From Burkholderiaceae bacterium (lineage in GTDB: Bacteria; Pseudomonadota; Gammaproteobacteria; Burkholderiales; Burkholderiaceae_C), in NCBI GenBank assembly GCA_024235895.1, contig JACKLM010000007.1, positions 1-64,000 on the forward strand: a stretch of DNA of 64,000 nucleotides, written 5' to 3'. This document shows positions 8,101 through 18,373 of the stretch, in pieces. The first letter of the stretch is position 1; the number at the start of each line of letters is the position of its first letter. The notes under the pieces are model-generated. The model was not told the origin of the DNA. It worked only from the letters and a program-made list of their open reading frames with translations, and did not search any database. Made by a program: the position numbers and the translations under genes.

Positions 8101-8778
8101 GGCGACGCGCGCGTGGATGCGGTCCAGGTCGACCGTGCAGCCGCTCTCGACGACCTCGGACGGTGTCGCGAGCCCGACCCAGCCGCCGCTGTAGCGCGAC
8201 AGCGCCCAGCCGTACAGGCCGAACTCGAGGATCTCGCCGACATCGGCCGGTGCCAACGCCGGCATGTGGAAGGCCTGGAACAGCGGCTCGCTCTGGTGCG
8301 GCATCGACGAGCTGACGCAGCCGTGGTCGTCGCCGGCCACCACCAGCACGCCGCCGCGCGGCGATGCGCCGTAGGCGTTGCCGTGCTTGATCGCGTCGCC
8401 GGCGCGGTCCACCCCGGGGCCCTTGCCGTACCACAGCGCGAACACGCCGTCGACGGTGCGGTCGGGGTCGTCCTCGACGCGCTGCGTGCCCAGCACCTGG
8501 GTCGCGCCGAGCTCCTCGTTGACCGCGGGGACGAAGCGGATGCCGGCCTCGGTGAACTTCGGCCCGGCGCGCCAGATCGCCTGGTCCAGCCCGCCCAGCG
8601 GGCTGCCGCGGTAGCCGCTGACGAAGCCGGCGCTGGCCAGCCCGCGCGCGCGGTCCAGCGCGCGCTGCATCAGCGGCAGCCGCACCAGCGCCTGCGTGCC
8701 GGTGAGGAAGACGCCGCCGTGCTCGGCCCACAGGTTGTCGGCGAGGCGGTAGTCGGGGCGCTGGATCGTGGTCGTCAT
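5185..8778 (-). CDS. Fused indolepyruvate ferredoxin oxidoreductase (IorAB type)
   Basis: 1197 residues from ATG 8778 (MTTTIQRPDYRLADNLW). It is a one-chain 2-oxoacid:ferredoxin oxidoreductase of the proteobacterial IorA-IorB fusion type, which oxidatively decarboxylates aryl pyruvates (indolepyruvate, phenylpyruvate) to aryl-CoA in the cytoplasm. In order: N-terminal pyrimidine-binding region with FVSGYRGSPLGGLD; thiamine-diphosphate-binding region with YFCAGCPHNTSTRVPEGS and MGGEGVDWVSHAMF; [4Fe-4S] ligands CEGCGDCGVQSNC and CNKDYSCAKGFCP; then the gamma domain with VTGVGGTGVVTVGALI and FMGFAQKGGSVLSF; and a C-terminal extension with the PWMMPALRVLARGKRLRGT region. Length matches the family. 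A divergent Lrp gene 127 bases away is the likely amino-acid-responsive regulator. Confidence 0.93.
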   Translation of the reverse strand: MTTTIQRPDYRLADNLWAEHGGVFLTGTQALVRLPLMQRALDRARGLASAGFVSGYRGSPLGGLDQAIWRAGPKFTEAGIRFVPAVNEELGATQVLGTQRVEDDPDRTVDGVFALWYGKGPGVDRAGDAIKHGNAYGASPRGGVLVVAGDDHGCVSSSMPHQSEPLFQAFHMPALAPADVGEILEFGLYGWALSRYSGGWVGLATPSEVVESGCTVDLDRIHARVATWADADTVRAATGHRPPADGLHTRWPDLPSPRIETRLKDKLAAVAAFARVNSIDRMVIESPRARFGIVTAGKAHHDLMEVLRRLEITPAMLAEAGVRLYKVGLTFPVETTRMQAFAHGLQEILVVEEKGPVVETQLRDLFYNAPAGARPVIVGKRDRAGRPLVSDVGELRPSRLIEIVAHWIAEHFPANATLGDHLQHVRDFTLPELLANEGDRVVRVPYFCAGCPHNTSTRVPEGSRAGAGIGCHVMATWMDRDTAGLIQMGGEGVDWVSHAMFTQREHVFQNLGDGTYYHSGYLAIRQAVAAGATITYKILFNDAVAMTGGQPVDGRLSVDAIARQVESEGVREVAVVSDDIAKYDAIKSRFPAGTSFHHRDELDAVQRRLRTLAGVTVLIYEQTCAAEKRRRRKKGQLDDPALRLFINEHVCEGCGDCGVQSNCVAVLPHETPLGRKRRIDQSACNKDYSCAKGFCPSFVGVTGGTLRRKPGVLGRGEEDFLRHVAALPRPADHVWTGPYDLLVTGVGGTGVVTVGALIAMAAHLEGKAASVLDFMGFAQKGGSVLSFVRWADRPERLNQVRIDTQQADAVLACDLVVGASADALGTVRRGRTRILANVHEVPVAESLKNPDASLKVPALLAKLRFAAGADADPQALRTFDAQTLAEEFLGDTITANVLALGHAWQLGLVPVGLEALERAIELNGVAVEANRRAFSLGRLAAGDPQAIAALRAGAPAPAAAAADEPLEALLQRARAELAAWQDEAWAARFAATVERARAAESALGRDATLPFTRSVARSLLKLMSYKDEYEVARLFTDGRFERDLRAQFDGDIGLEFHMAPPLVSRAKDGAPPRKIRLGPWMMPALRVLARGKRLRGTRWDLFGRSDERRMERALIEQYESRVAELLPRLSPATLATATAIAALPLSMRGFGHVKIGNVALARAREAELLHRLDAARWPRPAATAQAGQIRGIEVVAG

Positions 8779-8872
8779 CGCGGCGTCTCCTGGGCCGGTG
8801 GCGGTCTTGCGGGGACTGTCCAGCGTAGGGGGGGTGACGGGGAAAATCGTTCTCTTCGTGGGTCGGATACGA

Positions 8873-8890
8873 CAGAATTCGACCGTTCTG
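8873..8890. promoter_or_regulatory. Candidate Lrp-type site between iorAB and lrp
   Basis: Inverted repeat CAGAA-N8-TTCTG in the 127-base divergent region, 15 bases before the lrp start. Placement fits autoregulation and control of the oxidoreductase gene. It is short and could be chance. Confidence 0.35.
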
Positions 8891-8905
8891 TTCCTGGAAT
8901 CCACC

Positions 8906-9376
8906 ATGAGCGAGGAAATTGTTCTCGACCGCGCGAGCCGACGCATCCTCGCCGAGCTGCAGCGCGACGCCCGCCAGACGGTGCAGCAGCTCGCCGAGGC
9001 GGCCGGGCTGTCGGCCACGCCGTGCTGGAAGCGGATCAAGGCGATGGAGGCCGCTGGGGTGATCCGCGGCTACACCGCGCTGGTCGACCGCGAGAAGGTA
9101 GGCCTGGGCCTGCGCGTGGTGGTCGAGGCCAACCTGCTGCACCACGGCGAGGAGGAGGTGCAGCGCTTCGAGCAGGCGGTGGCCGCCAGCCCGCCGATCG
9201 TGCAATGCCTGAGCACGACCGGGCAGGCCGACTACATCCTGACCGTGCTGGTGCCCGACATCCGCGCCTACGAGCGCTTCCTGCACGACACGCTGTTCCG
9301 GCTGCCCGGGGTCACGCACGTGCGATCGAGCATCGTGCTGCGCGAGGTGAAGTCGGAGCTGCGGCTGCCGCTGTAG
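8906..9376 (+). CDS. Lrp/AsnC-family transcriptional regulator
   Basis: 156 residues from ATG 8906. The N-terminal helix-turn-helix is LDRASRRILAELQRDARQTV then LAEAAGLSATPCWKRIKAMEAAGVIRGYTALVD. The C-terminal RAM/AsnC domain has the VVVEANLLHH strand, QCLSTTGQADYILTVLV and HVRSSIVLREVKSE. Such proteins form dimers to octamers and sense amino acids. It is transcribed away from the indolepyruvate oxidoreductase gene, a pairing that suggests control of aromatic amino-acid or branched-chain catabolism. The effector is unknown. Confidence 0.9.
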   Translation: MSEEIVLDRASRRILAELQRDARQTVQQLAEAAGLSATPCWKRIKAMEAAGVIRGYTALVDREKVGLGLRVVVEANLLHHGEEEVQRFEQAVAASPPIVQCLSTTGQADYILTVLVPDIRAYERFLHDTLFRLPGVTHVRSSIVLREVKSELRLPL

Positions 9377-9480
9377 GCGTCGGTGACGACGGGGATCCTC
9401 GCGCGACGGTCCCGGACCGCTTCCTGCCAGCGACCAGTCCTGGCGTGACCCGAAGGCGTGAAAGGCACGGACCACACGTC

Positions 9481-9512
9481 GCCTCGCTCGCACAGCGCGG
9501 CCAGAGCGAGGC
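9481..9512. other. Hairpin downstream of lrp
   Basis: Perfect 9-bp stem GCCTCGCTC / GAGCGAGGC with a 14-base loop, about 105 bases after the lrp stop and about 95 before the MNT gene. No T-run follows. It may be a weak terminator. Confidence 0.3.
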
Positions 9513-9594
9513 TGCGGCACTTCGGGCGACTCGAGGTCTTCGCCGTGTCTCGGGATCGGCGACGGGGGCCGGCCGCATGTCCGCACGGGATGGC

Positions 9595-9600
9595 TAAACT
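9595..9600 (+). promoter_or_regulatory. -10 element of the MNT/HEPN module
   Basis: TAAACT in the context GGCTAAACT. The expected transcription start, 6-7 bases later, falls on the GTG at 9607, so the mRNA may be leaderless. Confidence 0.4.
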
Positions 9601-9606
9601 GTGCCC

Positions 9607-9891
9607 GTGCACCCGCTCATCGAAGCCCATCGCACCGAACTGCTGGCCCTGGCCAGCAGGCGCGGCGTCACCGGTGTCCGGGTCTTTGGCTCGATGAGCC
9701 GTGGCGACGCCAGCGACGACAGCGACGTCGATCTGCTGGTGACCTTGACGCCCGGGACCAGCGCCCTCGCCCTGGGCGGCCTGTTGCTGGATGCGCAGGA
9801 ATTGCTGGGCCGCCGTGTGGATGTGGTGACCGAAGCGAGCTTGCACCCGGCGCTGCGCGAGCAGGTGGTGGCAAGCGCCGTGCCGCTGTGA
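9607..9891 (+). CDS. MNT-type nucleotidyltransferase antitoxin
   Basis: 94 residues. GTG 9607 is chosen because the -10 box ends at 9600; GTG 9601 is the alternative. It is a minimal nucleotidyltransferase with the signature GSMSRGDASDDSDVD (G28-S29 and metal-binding D40 and D42), then a helical part and the strand RRVDVVTE. In the MntA-HepT family this enzyme transfers AMP to a tyrosine of the HEPN toxin and so silences it. The stop overlaps the HEPN start (GTGA). The partner keeps the target tyrosine, which supports an intact module. Confidence 0.87.
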   Translation: MHPLIEAHRTELLALASRRGVTGVRVFGSMSRGDASDDSDVDLLVTLTPGTSALALGGLLLDAQELLGRRVDVVTEASLHPALREQVVASAVPL

Positions 9892-10244
9892 ACCCGGGCC
9901 TCGATGCGGATCGGGTGCTGCTCGCGCACATGCGCGACTGCCTGGACCGGATCCGCGAGTACACCCGGGGCGAACGCTCCCGTTTCGACGCGTCGCGTCT
10001 GGTGCAGGACGCCGTGATCCGAAACCTGCAGACCCTGACCGAATCGAGCCAGCGCTTGTCGAGCGCGATCAAGGGCACCGAGCCGCAGATCCCGTGGCGC
10101 GAACTCGCCGGGTTTCGCAACGTCATCGTGCATGGCTACCTGGGCGTCGACCTCGGGGCCGTCTGGCTGGTCGTCGAACAGGACTTGCCGGCGCTGGCCG
10201 ACGCGGTGAGCCGAATGACCACGCGACTGGGCCCGCAGGGCTGA
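9888..10244 (+). CDS. HEPN-domain (DUF86/HepT-type) toxin
   Basis: 118 residues from GTG 9888, overlapping the antitoxin stop by 4 bases. All-helical HEPN fold. The RX4HXY motif is R77-N-V-I-V-H82-G-Y84, the RNase catalytic pair plus the tyrosine that MntA-type partners adenylylate. Other family marks are LVQDAVIRNLQTLTESSQRLS and the terminal DLPALADAV helix. HepT toxins cleave RNA (tRNA or mRNA) when unmodified. Translational coupling with the nucleotidyltransferase indicates a working MNT/HEPN toxin-antitoxin pair. Confidence 0.88.
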   Translation: MNPGLDADRVLLAHMRDCLDRIREYTRGERSRFDASRLVQDAVIRNLQTLTESSQRLSSAIKGTEPQIPWRELAGFRNVIVHGYLGVDLGAVWLVVEQDLPALADAVSRMTTRLGPQG

Positions 10245-10290
10245 TTCGAACGGGTGATCGGTCACTGAACGAACGGCCGCTGCTGCCAAG

Positions 10291-10317
10291 GACCAGGCGG
10301 CGCGCTGCGCCTTGGTC
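10291..10317 (+). terminator. Hairpin after the HEPN gene
   Basis: GACCAGGCG and CGCCTTGGTC pair (one bulged base) around a short GC loop, 46 bases after the HEPN stop and before the acyl-CoA ligase. There is no T-run, so terminator function is a guess. Confidence 0.3.
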
Positions 10318-10459
10318 GAGCCCTGGATTGGGCAGCGCCGCCGACACCCCGCGCGCGGCGCGGCCACGCGGCAGGCGGCACAATCGTCGGCCGGTCCGGC
10401 GGGGCCGCGTCACGGACCCGTCCCGACCACATGCCCCCAGGCCCACGAGGAGACACCCC

Positions 10460-12085
<1,626 letters not shown>

Positions 12086-12133
12086 CGGATGCGGCGTCGG
12101 CGCGCGGCGACGGCGCCGCGCGCTGCGCCGCCC

Positions 12134-12147
12134 TTGACATGGCGCAA
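12134..12147. promoter_or_regulatory. Candidate Fnr/Dnr-type box before the Crp/Fnr gene
   Basis: TTGAC-ATGG-CGCAA, 58 bases before the regulator start codon. It resembles the TTGAT-N4-ATCAA consensus at 8 of 10 positions in loose form. The position suits autoregulation by the encoded Crp/Fnr protein. This is similarity only. Confidence 0.4.
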
Positions 12148-12205
12148 TGCGTCCGCCCCGTGGCGGGGCCAAATTCGGCGGCCAGGCTGTCCGAACCCAT
12201 CCGCC

Positions 12206-12919
12206 ATGAATCTCGCCGACCCCGTCACGGAAGCTGCGCCGGCACGTTCGCGTGCCGCGATCCGTCTGCCCTGGCCCGCCTTGCTCGGCTCGCTGGCCTC
12301 CGACGACGCACAGGCACTGGACGCGATGGCGCAGTCGCGCAGCGTCGCCGAGGGCGCGCAGGTCTTCAGCCGCGGCGAGCCTTCGCAGCATCTGATCGCG
12401 CTGGTCGATGGCCAGGCGGCCTGCGGCTGGTCGCAGCCGGCGCGCGGGCTGGCCGCCGAGCGCATCGTCCACGGCCCGGCCTGGCTGCTGCTGGCGCGGC
12501 CCTTCGCCGACAACCGGCACGGCTGCGACGCCGTCGCGCAGACGCGGCTGCAGCTGGCCGAGCTGCCGGTGGAGCCGCTGCGCGCGCTGCTGCTGCGCCG
12601 GCCGATGCTGGCGCTGCGATTCGTCGACGCGCTGGCGCGCGAGGTCGGCTGGCTCGGCGAGCGGATGCACGAGCTGATGCACAAGGATGCCGGCGCCAGG
12701 CTGGCGGCCTGGCTGTGCACGCAGCTGCAGGGCCGCCATGCGCAGGACGTGCTGCGGTTGGCCGAGCGCAAGCGCGACATCGCGTCGCAGCTCGGCATGA
12801 CGCCGGAGACGCTGTCGCGCATGATGCGCAACCTGTCCGAACGCGGGCTGATCGCGGTCAGCGGCTACACCGTGCGCGTGCTCGACCCCGGCGGGTTGCA
12901 GGGGCTGGCGGGCGTGTGA
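12206..12919 (+). CDS. Crp/Fnr-family transcriptional regulator
   Basis: 237 residues from ATG 12206. The N-terminal cyclic-nucleotide-binding-like beta roll is recognisable (VFSRGEPSQHLIALVDGQAACGW) though divergent. A dimerisation helix follows around VEPLRALLLRRPMLALRFVDALAREV, then the winged helix with AERKRDIASQLGMTPETLSRMMRNLSERGLI. The four Fnr cysteines are absent, so it is not an oxygen-sensing [4Fe-4S] Fnr. A Dnr-like (haem/NO) or redox role is possible but not shown. The gene is monocistronic, with an Fnr-type half-palindrome in its leader. Confidence 0.87.
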   Translation: MNLADPVTEAAPARSRAAIRLPWPALLGSLASDDAQALDAMAQSRSVAEGAQVFSRGEPSQHLIALVDGQAACGWSQPARGLAAERIVHGPAWLLLARPFADNRHGCDAVAQTRLQLAELPVEPLRALLLRRPMLALRFVDALAREVGWLGERMHELMHKDAGARLAAWLCTQLQGRHAQDVLRLAERKRDIASQLGMTPETLSRMMRNLSERGLIAVSGYTVRVLDPGGLQGLAGV

Positions 12920-12964
12920 TCGCGCGCAGGGGGCCACGCGCCACCTTGCGGCCGGGCCTCGTGC

Positions 12965-14413
12965 ATGGAGGCTGAGCGGCGCGCGCCTGCCGGCGCGAGC
13001 GGCCAGGGTACCGCCGGCGTGGCCGATCCCGACGCGCTGTGCGCGCTCGACGCCACGCGGCTGCGTACCGGCCTGGCCGCCGGCACGCTGACCGCCACCG
13101 CCTGCGCCGAGGCCCTGCTCGCGCGCTGTGCGGCGCTGGAGCCGCAGCTTCAGGCCTGGGCCTTCCTCGACCCGGTGCTGGTGCGCGCGCAGGCGGCCGC
13201 GGCCGATGCCGTGCGCGCGGCCGGCGCCCCGCTGCGCGCGCTGCACGGCTTGCCGGTCGGGCTGAAGGATGTGGTCGACACGGCGTCGATGCCGACCGAG
13301 AACGGCTGCGTGCTGCACGCCGGCCGCAGGCCTGCCGCCGACGCGGTGCTGGTGCAGCGGCTGCGCCGCGCGGGCGCGGTGCTGATGGGCAAGACGGTGA
13401 CGACCGAGCTCGCGACCTATGCGAGCGGCCCGACGCGCAACCCGCACGACCCGCGCCGCACGCCGGGCGGGTCGAGCAGCGGGTCGGCGGCGGCGGTGGC
13501 CGCGGGGATGCTGCCGCTGGCGATCGGGACCCAGACCAACGGCTCGGTGATCCGGCCGGCGGCATTCTGCGGCGTGGTCGGCTACAAGCCCAGTGCGGGG
13601 ATGATCCCGCGCACCGGGGTGCTGGTGCAGTCGCCCTCGTTCGACGGCGTCGGCGTGTTCGCGCGCACGGTGGTCGATGCCGCGATCCTGGCCGAGGCGA
13701 TCGCCGGCGACGACGGGCGCGACCCGCTGGCGCGCGGGCGCGCGCCGCCACGGCTGGCGCGGGTGGCGGGCGCGCCGCTGCCGCGACCGCCGGTGGTCGC
13801 GTGGAACGGGCAGCCGGCGTGGCGCCGCGTCGCCCCCGATGCCCGCGCGGCCTTCGAGGCGCTGGCCTCGCGCATGGGTTGGTGCCCGCTGGCGCTGCCC
13901 GCGGGCTGCGACGAGGCCTACGAGCACCACCGCGTCGTGATGGAGGCCGAGATCGCGGGCTCGTTCGAGTCGCTGTGGCGCGACGGCGCGGCGCGCCTGT
14001 CGACGCCGTTGCAGGGCCAGATCGAGCGCGGGCTGCAGGTCGGCGCGGTGCGCTGGCGGCGCGGCACCGAGGCCGCACAGGCGCTGCGCGCGGGCTTCGA
14101 CCGCTGGTTCGACGTCCACGGGCTGGATGCCTGGGCCACGCCGTCGGCACTGGGCACCGCACCCGAGGGGCTGGCGAGCACGGGCGACCCGGTGATGTGC
14201 ACGCTGGCGAGCTTCGCCGGGTTGCCGGCGGTCGGGCTGCCGCTGCTGCGCGGCGCCGACGGCATGCCGCTGGGGCTGCAACTCGTCGGCCGCCACGGCG
14301 ACGATGCGCGGCTGCTGCGGACGGCGAATTGGCTGATGGAGGCGGCCGGCGGGGTGCTCAGCGCGCCGGCATGTGCGGCGCGCAGGGGTCGGGGCGGGGG
14401 TGCGGGGCGGTGA
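12965..14413 (+). CDS. Amidase-signature family amidase
   Basis: 482 residues from ATG 12965. The catalytic Ser-cisSer-Lys triad is readable as K101 (GLPVGLKDVVDT), S170 (TPGGSSSGSAA) and S194 (TQTNGSVIRPAA), with the same 24-residue spacing between the two serines as in GatA. The C terminus has LPAVGLPLLRGADGMPLGLQLVG. It hydrolyses an amide bond of an unknown substrate; it is not GatA, since no gatB/gatC neighbours exist. The 3' end overlaps the convergent ChaN gene by 56 bases. The last 20 residues (Arg/Gly-rich) lie in that overlap and may not be conserved. Confidence 0.9.
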   Translation: MEAERRAPAGASGQGTAGVADPDALCALDATRLRTGLAAGTLTATACAEALLARCAALEPQLQAWAFLDPVLVRAQAAAADAVRAAGAPLRALHGLPVGLKDVVDTASMPTENGCVLHAGRRPAADAVLVQRLRRAGAVLMGKTVTTELATYASGPTRNPHDPRRTPGGSSSGSAAAVAAGMLPLAIGTQTNGSVIRPAAFCGVVGYKPSAGMIPRTGVLVQSPSFDGVGVFARTVVDAAILAEAIAGDDGRDPLARGRAPPRLARVAGAPLPRPPVVAWNGQPAWRRVAPDARAAFEALASRMGWCPLALPAGCDEAYEHHRVVMEAEIAGSFESLWRDGAARLSTPLQGQIERGLQVGAVRWRRGTEAAQALRAGFDRWFDVHGLDAWATPSALGTAPEGLASTGDPVMCTLASFAGLPAVGLPLLRGADGMPLGLQLVGRHGDDARLLRTANWLMEAAGGVLSAPACAARRGRGGGAGR

Positions 14414-15181
14414 CGATGCGGCGGTCGTAGGCCGCGCTGGCGTCGGCGTCCTCGACGAAGCCGATCGATTCGCTGCGCGCGCGGGTGGCGGCGTCCAGCC
14501 AGACCGGGGCGCCGATGTCGGTGCGCACGTGCACGTTGCCGGCCAGCAGCACGGCGCCGCGGTCGGCGTGCGCCTCGAGCGCGCGCGCCATCGACTGGTC
14601 GCGCGCGATCTGCGCCAGCGCCATGCGGCGCGCGGTGGCGGTGTCGAGCTGGTCGCAGTGGCTGGTGCCGATCAGCGCCGCATGCGCGTCCAGCAGCGCC
14701 GGTGGCACGTCGGCGTCGAAGCCGTGCGCGGCGAGGCCCTCGCGCATCACGCGCTGCGCCTCGGCGCGGCCGACGTTGACGGCGACGATCGGCAGGTCGT
14801 GCCGCAACGCCAGCTCGACGAAGGGGCGGTAGAAGCGCCACTCCCAGCCCCCGGTGCCGGCGATCGCGATCAGCGCGTCGGCGTCGGGCGGCGGCGGCGC
14901 CGCGCGGCGGGCGTCCAGGGCCGGCTGGTGCTGGCGATCGAAGGGTTCGAGCAGCAATGCCGGCCGCGCACCGCGCGCCAGCAGCGCCTCGAAGGCCTGC
15001 AGCCGCAGCGCGTGCTGCCCCGGATGGTCGTGCACCTCGCCGAGCAGCACCAGCGGCGCGCGCAGCTCGGGGGTGGGCGGGGGCGGCGTGTCCGACACCG
15101 CGCAGCCGGGCAGCAGCGCCACGGACGACAGCGCCGCGGCCGACCGCAGCGCGACCGCCAGCGCCCGGCGCCGGGTCGGCG

Positions 15182-15185
<4 letters not shown>
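14358..15185 (-). CDS. ChaN-family lipoprotein
   Basis: 275 residues from GTG 15185, overlapping the stop of the dehydrogenase gene (GTGA), so the two are coupled. The signal peptide has a basic n-region (TPTRRRALAVALR), a hydrophobic core and a lipobox ALLPGC, predicting an outer-membrane or periplasmic lipoprotein. The mature part has the ChaN/haem-binding-uptake (DUF399) marks: VLLGEVHDHPGQHALRLQAF, ALLLEPFDRQHQ, WEWRFYRPFVELA, VNVGR and VLLAGNVHVRTDIGAP. Campylobacter ChaN binds haem pairs; an iron-acquisition role here is by family only. The C terminus overlaps the amidase gene tail on the opposite strand. Confidence 0.87.
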
Positions 15186-16669
<1,484 letters not shown>

Positions 16670-16709
16670 GCGGGGAGACTCCTGGTGGGGGCCGGGCGCG
16701 CCGACGCGC

Positions 16710-17450
16710 TCAGCGCAGCTCGTACTGGAAGGTGCTGACGACGCGCAGCCGCTTGACGCGCGCGCTGCCGTCGTCGAAGTCCTGGCCGCCGGCGCCGCTG
16801 ACGCTGATCACGCCCTGGTTGGCGCTCTTCAGCGGCCCGAGGGCGGCGCCGGCCTCGGCGGCGAATTTCTCAGCCTGCTCGCGCGCGTTGCGCGTCGCCT
16901 CGGCCAGCAGCGGCGCCTTGACCTCGTTGAAGCCGCGCAACTGGTAGCGCGGCCCGGCAGGCCCCTCGCCGCCGAGTTGGACGCCGGACTCGATCAGCGG
17001 GTCGACCGCGAGCGCGGCGGCGGCCACCGCGTCGACGCGCGCGGTCTGCACGATGACCTGGCCGCGTCCGTTGAAGCGCAGCGGCTGCTGCGCGCCGCCG
17101 TACTCGCGCGCGTAGAGGTCCTGCACCTCGAGCGGCCGGGTCTCGATCTCCGCCGGCTGGAAGCCCTGCGCCTTCAGGAACGCCAGCACCCGCTCGCGGT
17201 CGCGCGCGAGCTGCTGCTGCAGCTGCGCGAAGTCGTTGCCGCCGCGGCGGAACTGCAGGCTCCAGACCGCGAAGTCGCTCGCGACGTCGCGCTCGGCGAG
17301 CCCCTTGACGGTGACGACGCGGTCGGCCATGCGCAGCCGCTGCAGGCCCTCGCCGATCGCCCAGCCGGCAGCGGCCAGGCCGGCGGCGATGAAGAGCGCG
17401 GCGAGCACGCGGGGCCAGTCGGTTGGACGGGGGGTCGGGGTGGGGGTCAT
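16710..17450 (-). CDS. SIMPL-domain (DUF541) protein with N-terminal membrane anchor
   Basis: 246 residues from ATG 17450. A short proline-rich start is followed by one hydrophobic segment (VLAALFIAAGLAAAGWAIGEGL), acting as an uncleaved anchor or signal peptide, then a periplasmic SIMPL/DUF541 domain: RVVTVKGLAERDVASDFAVWSL, ARDRERVLAFLKAQGF, and the C-terminal VKAPLLAEATRNAREQAEKFA. Members include the oxidative-stress protein YggE and the E. coli BP26-like antigens; function is poorly defined. It lies 40 bases downstream of the dehydrogenase start on the same strand but upstream in transcription, so it may precede that gene in one transcript. Confidence 0.85.
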   Translation of the reverse strand: MTPTPTPRPTDWPRVLAALFIAAGLAAAGWAIGEGLQRLRMADRVVTVKGLAERDVASDFAVWSLQFRRGGNDFAQLQQQLARDRERVLAFLKAQGFQPAEIETRPLEVQDLYAREYGGAQQPLRFNGRGQVIVQTARVDAVAAAALAVDPLIESGVQLGGEGPAGPRYQLRGFNEVKAPLLAEATRNAREQAEKFAAEAGAALGPLKSANQGVISVSGAGGQDFDDGSARVKRLRVVSTFQYELR

Positions 17451-17671
17451 GGGCCGATCAGTGCGGTGCGGGCGGCGGCCGAACACGCCGTGCATGCCGC
17501 AGCCAGCAGCGATTAGACCGCAGGCTGCGGCGGGCCGGTGCGGGCCGGCTTGGATAGCCGCGATGGCTGCCCCGTCAGGGGTGTGTCTCGAGGCTGCCGA
17601 AGATTCCGGCCGATTGCCGTCGTTCGTCGAAGTCAGTTCTTCGCTTGTCCTGGCGTCCGACCCGCCAGCGT

Positions 17672-17772
17672 GCCAAGGCCGGCGGGCACCCTCCCACTCC
17701 ATGTCCCCCGCCGTCGGCTTGCGCCGCCGGCTCCTCCTCTACTTCCGTGGGAGGGTGCCCGCCGACCTTGGC
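17672..17772 (-). repeat. Palindromic repeat unit B1 (short form)
   Basis: 101 bp. The left arm begins GCCAAGGCCGGCGGGCACCC, and its complement ends the unit at 17772 with one difference over 26 positions. The central hairpin GCCGTCGGC-TTGC-GCCGCCGGC is the reverse complement of that in A2. Orientation is opposite to B2. Confidence 0.85.
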
Positions 17773-17819
17773 CTGCCGCCGCCAAGGTATTCGACCGTCG
17801 GAAACCAACACGGTGGCCT

Positions 17820-17922
17820 GCCGAGGACGGCGGGTGCCCTTGACCGTAAGTAAAGGAGGAGCCAGCGGCCGCAAGGCCGATGGCGGGGGACATGGAGGGC
17901 AAGGGTACCCGCCGTCCTCGGC
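17820..17922 (+). repeat. Palindromic repeat unit B2 (short form)
   Basis: 103 bp. Arms 17820-17842 and 17900-17922 match at 22 of 23 positions. The central hairpin GCCAGCGGCC-GCAA-GGCCGATGGC keeps the G/A mismatch seen in A2 but replaces one G-C pair by A-T, a compensatory change. It follows B1 by 47 bases. Confidence 0.85.
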
Positions 17923-18073
17923 CTGCGCGATCGTCGCAAGCCACGAGAAGGCAGACACAAGATCACCGCAACGGGCCGACGGTCGCAGCCACGAAGCATC
18001 GCCGCTGTTCGTACCTTGCCTCGAGGGCCATTCCGCTGGCCTGCAAAGCGATGCCTGGCGCGGAGCACTGCAC

Positions 18074-18097
18074 TAGAATCTGGTTGGTTAAACCAGA
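18074..18097. promoter_or_regulatory. Promoter and operator of the Phd/PIN module
   Basis: A -10-like TAGAAT (18074-18079) touches an inverted repeat TCTGGTT-N5-AACCAGA (18079-18097, perfect 7-bp arms), followed by a third TCTGG at 18099-18103. The antitoxin ATG is at 18110. This is the standard place for antitoxin autorepression. Confidence 0.6.
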
Positions 18098-18109
18098 GTC
18101 TGGTCTGCC

Positions 18110-18373
18110 ATGGAAACCGTCGGCCTGTTCGAAGCCAAGACCCACCTGTCCGAGCTCGTCGCGCGCGCCGAGCAGGGCGAGGAGGTCATCATCACGCGGC
18201 ACAACAAGCCGGTGGCCAAGCTGGTGCCGATCGGCGAGGTGTCGCCCGAGCTCGTCGCCCAGCGTCTGAAGGCCATCGAGGCCATGCAGGCCATCGGGCG
18301 CGAGATCGCCGCGCGCGGCGGTCCGGTGACCGACGCCGAGATCCAGGAGTGGATCCGCGAGGGCCGGCGGTGA
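18110..18373 (+). CDS. Phd/YefM-family antitoxin
   Basis: 87 residues from ATG 18110. The N terminus TVGLFEAKTHLSELVARAEQGEEVIITRHNKPVAKLVPI is the canonical Phd/YefM DNA-binding fold. The C-terminal helix ending DAEIQEWIREGRR would bind the toxin. It overlaps the PIN toxin start by 4 bases and has a palindromic operator 13 bases upstream. It should repress its own promoter and neutralise the PIN RNase. Confidence 0.9.
   Translation: METVGLFEAKTHLSELVARAEQGEEVIITRHNKPVAKLVPIGEVSPELVAQRLKAIEAMQAIGREIAARGGPVTDAEIQEWIREGRR

Larger units (their letters stand above)
17451..18109. other. Gene-free region holding two palindromic repeat units
   Basis: No credible gene. 17622-17635 is a 14-base sequence repeated exactly at 58485-58498. 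17672-17922 holds units B1 and B2 with a 47-base spacer. From about 18060 the promoter and operator of the Phd/PIN module begin. Confidence 0.7.

Noticed and set aside
9481..9512. Hairpin after lrp as a factor-independent terminator
   Set aside because: No T-run and a long loop; kept only as a hairpin.
5608..9597. Very long open frame on the plus strand opposite the oxidoreductase gene
   Set aside because: Its translation is a low-complexity Ala/Arg/Gly/Asp mixture with no domains, and the opposite strand encodes a complete, motif-rich enzyme. It is the usual antisense shadow in GC-rich DNA.
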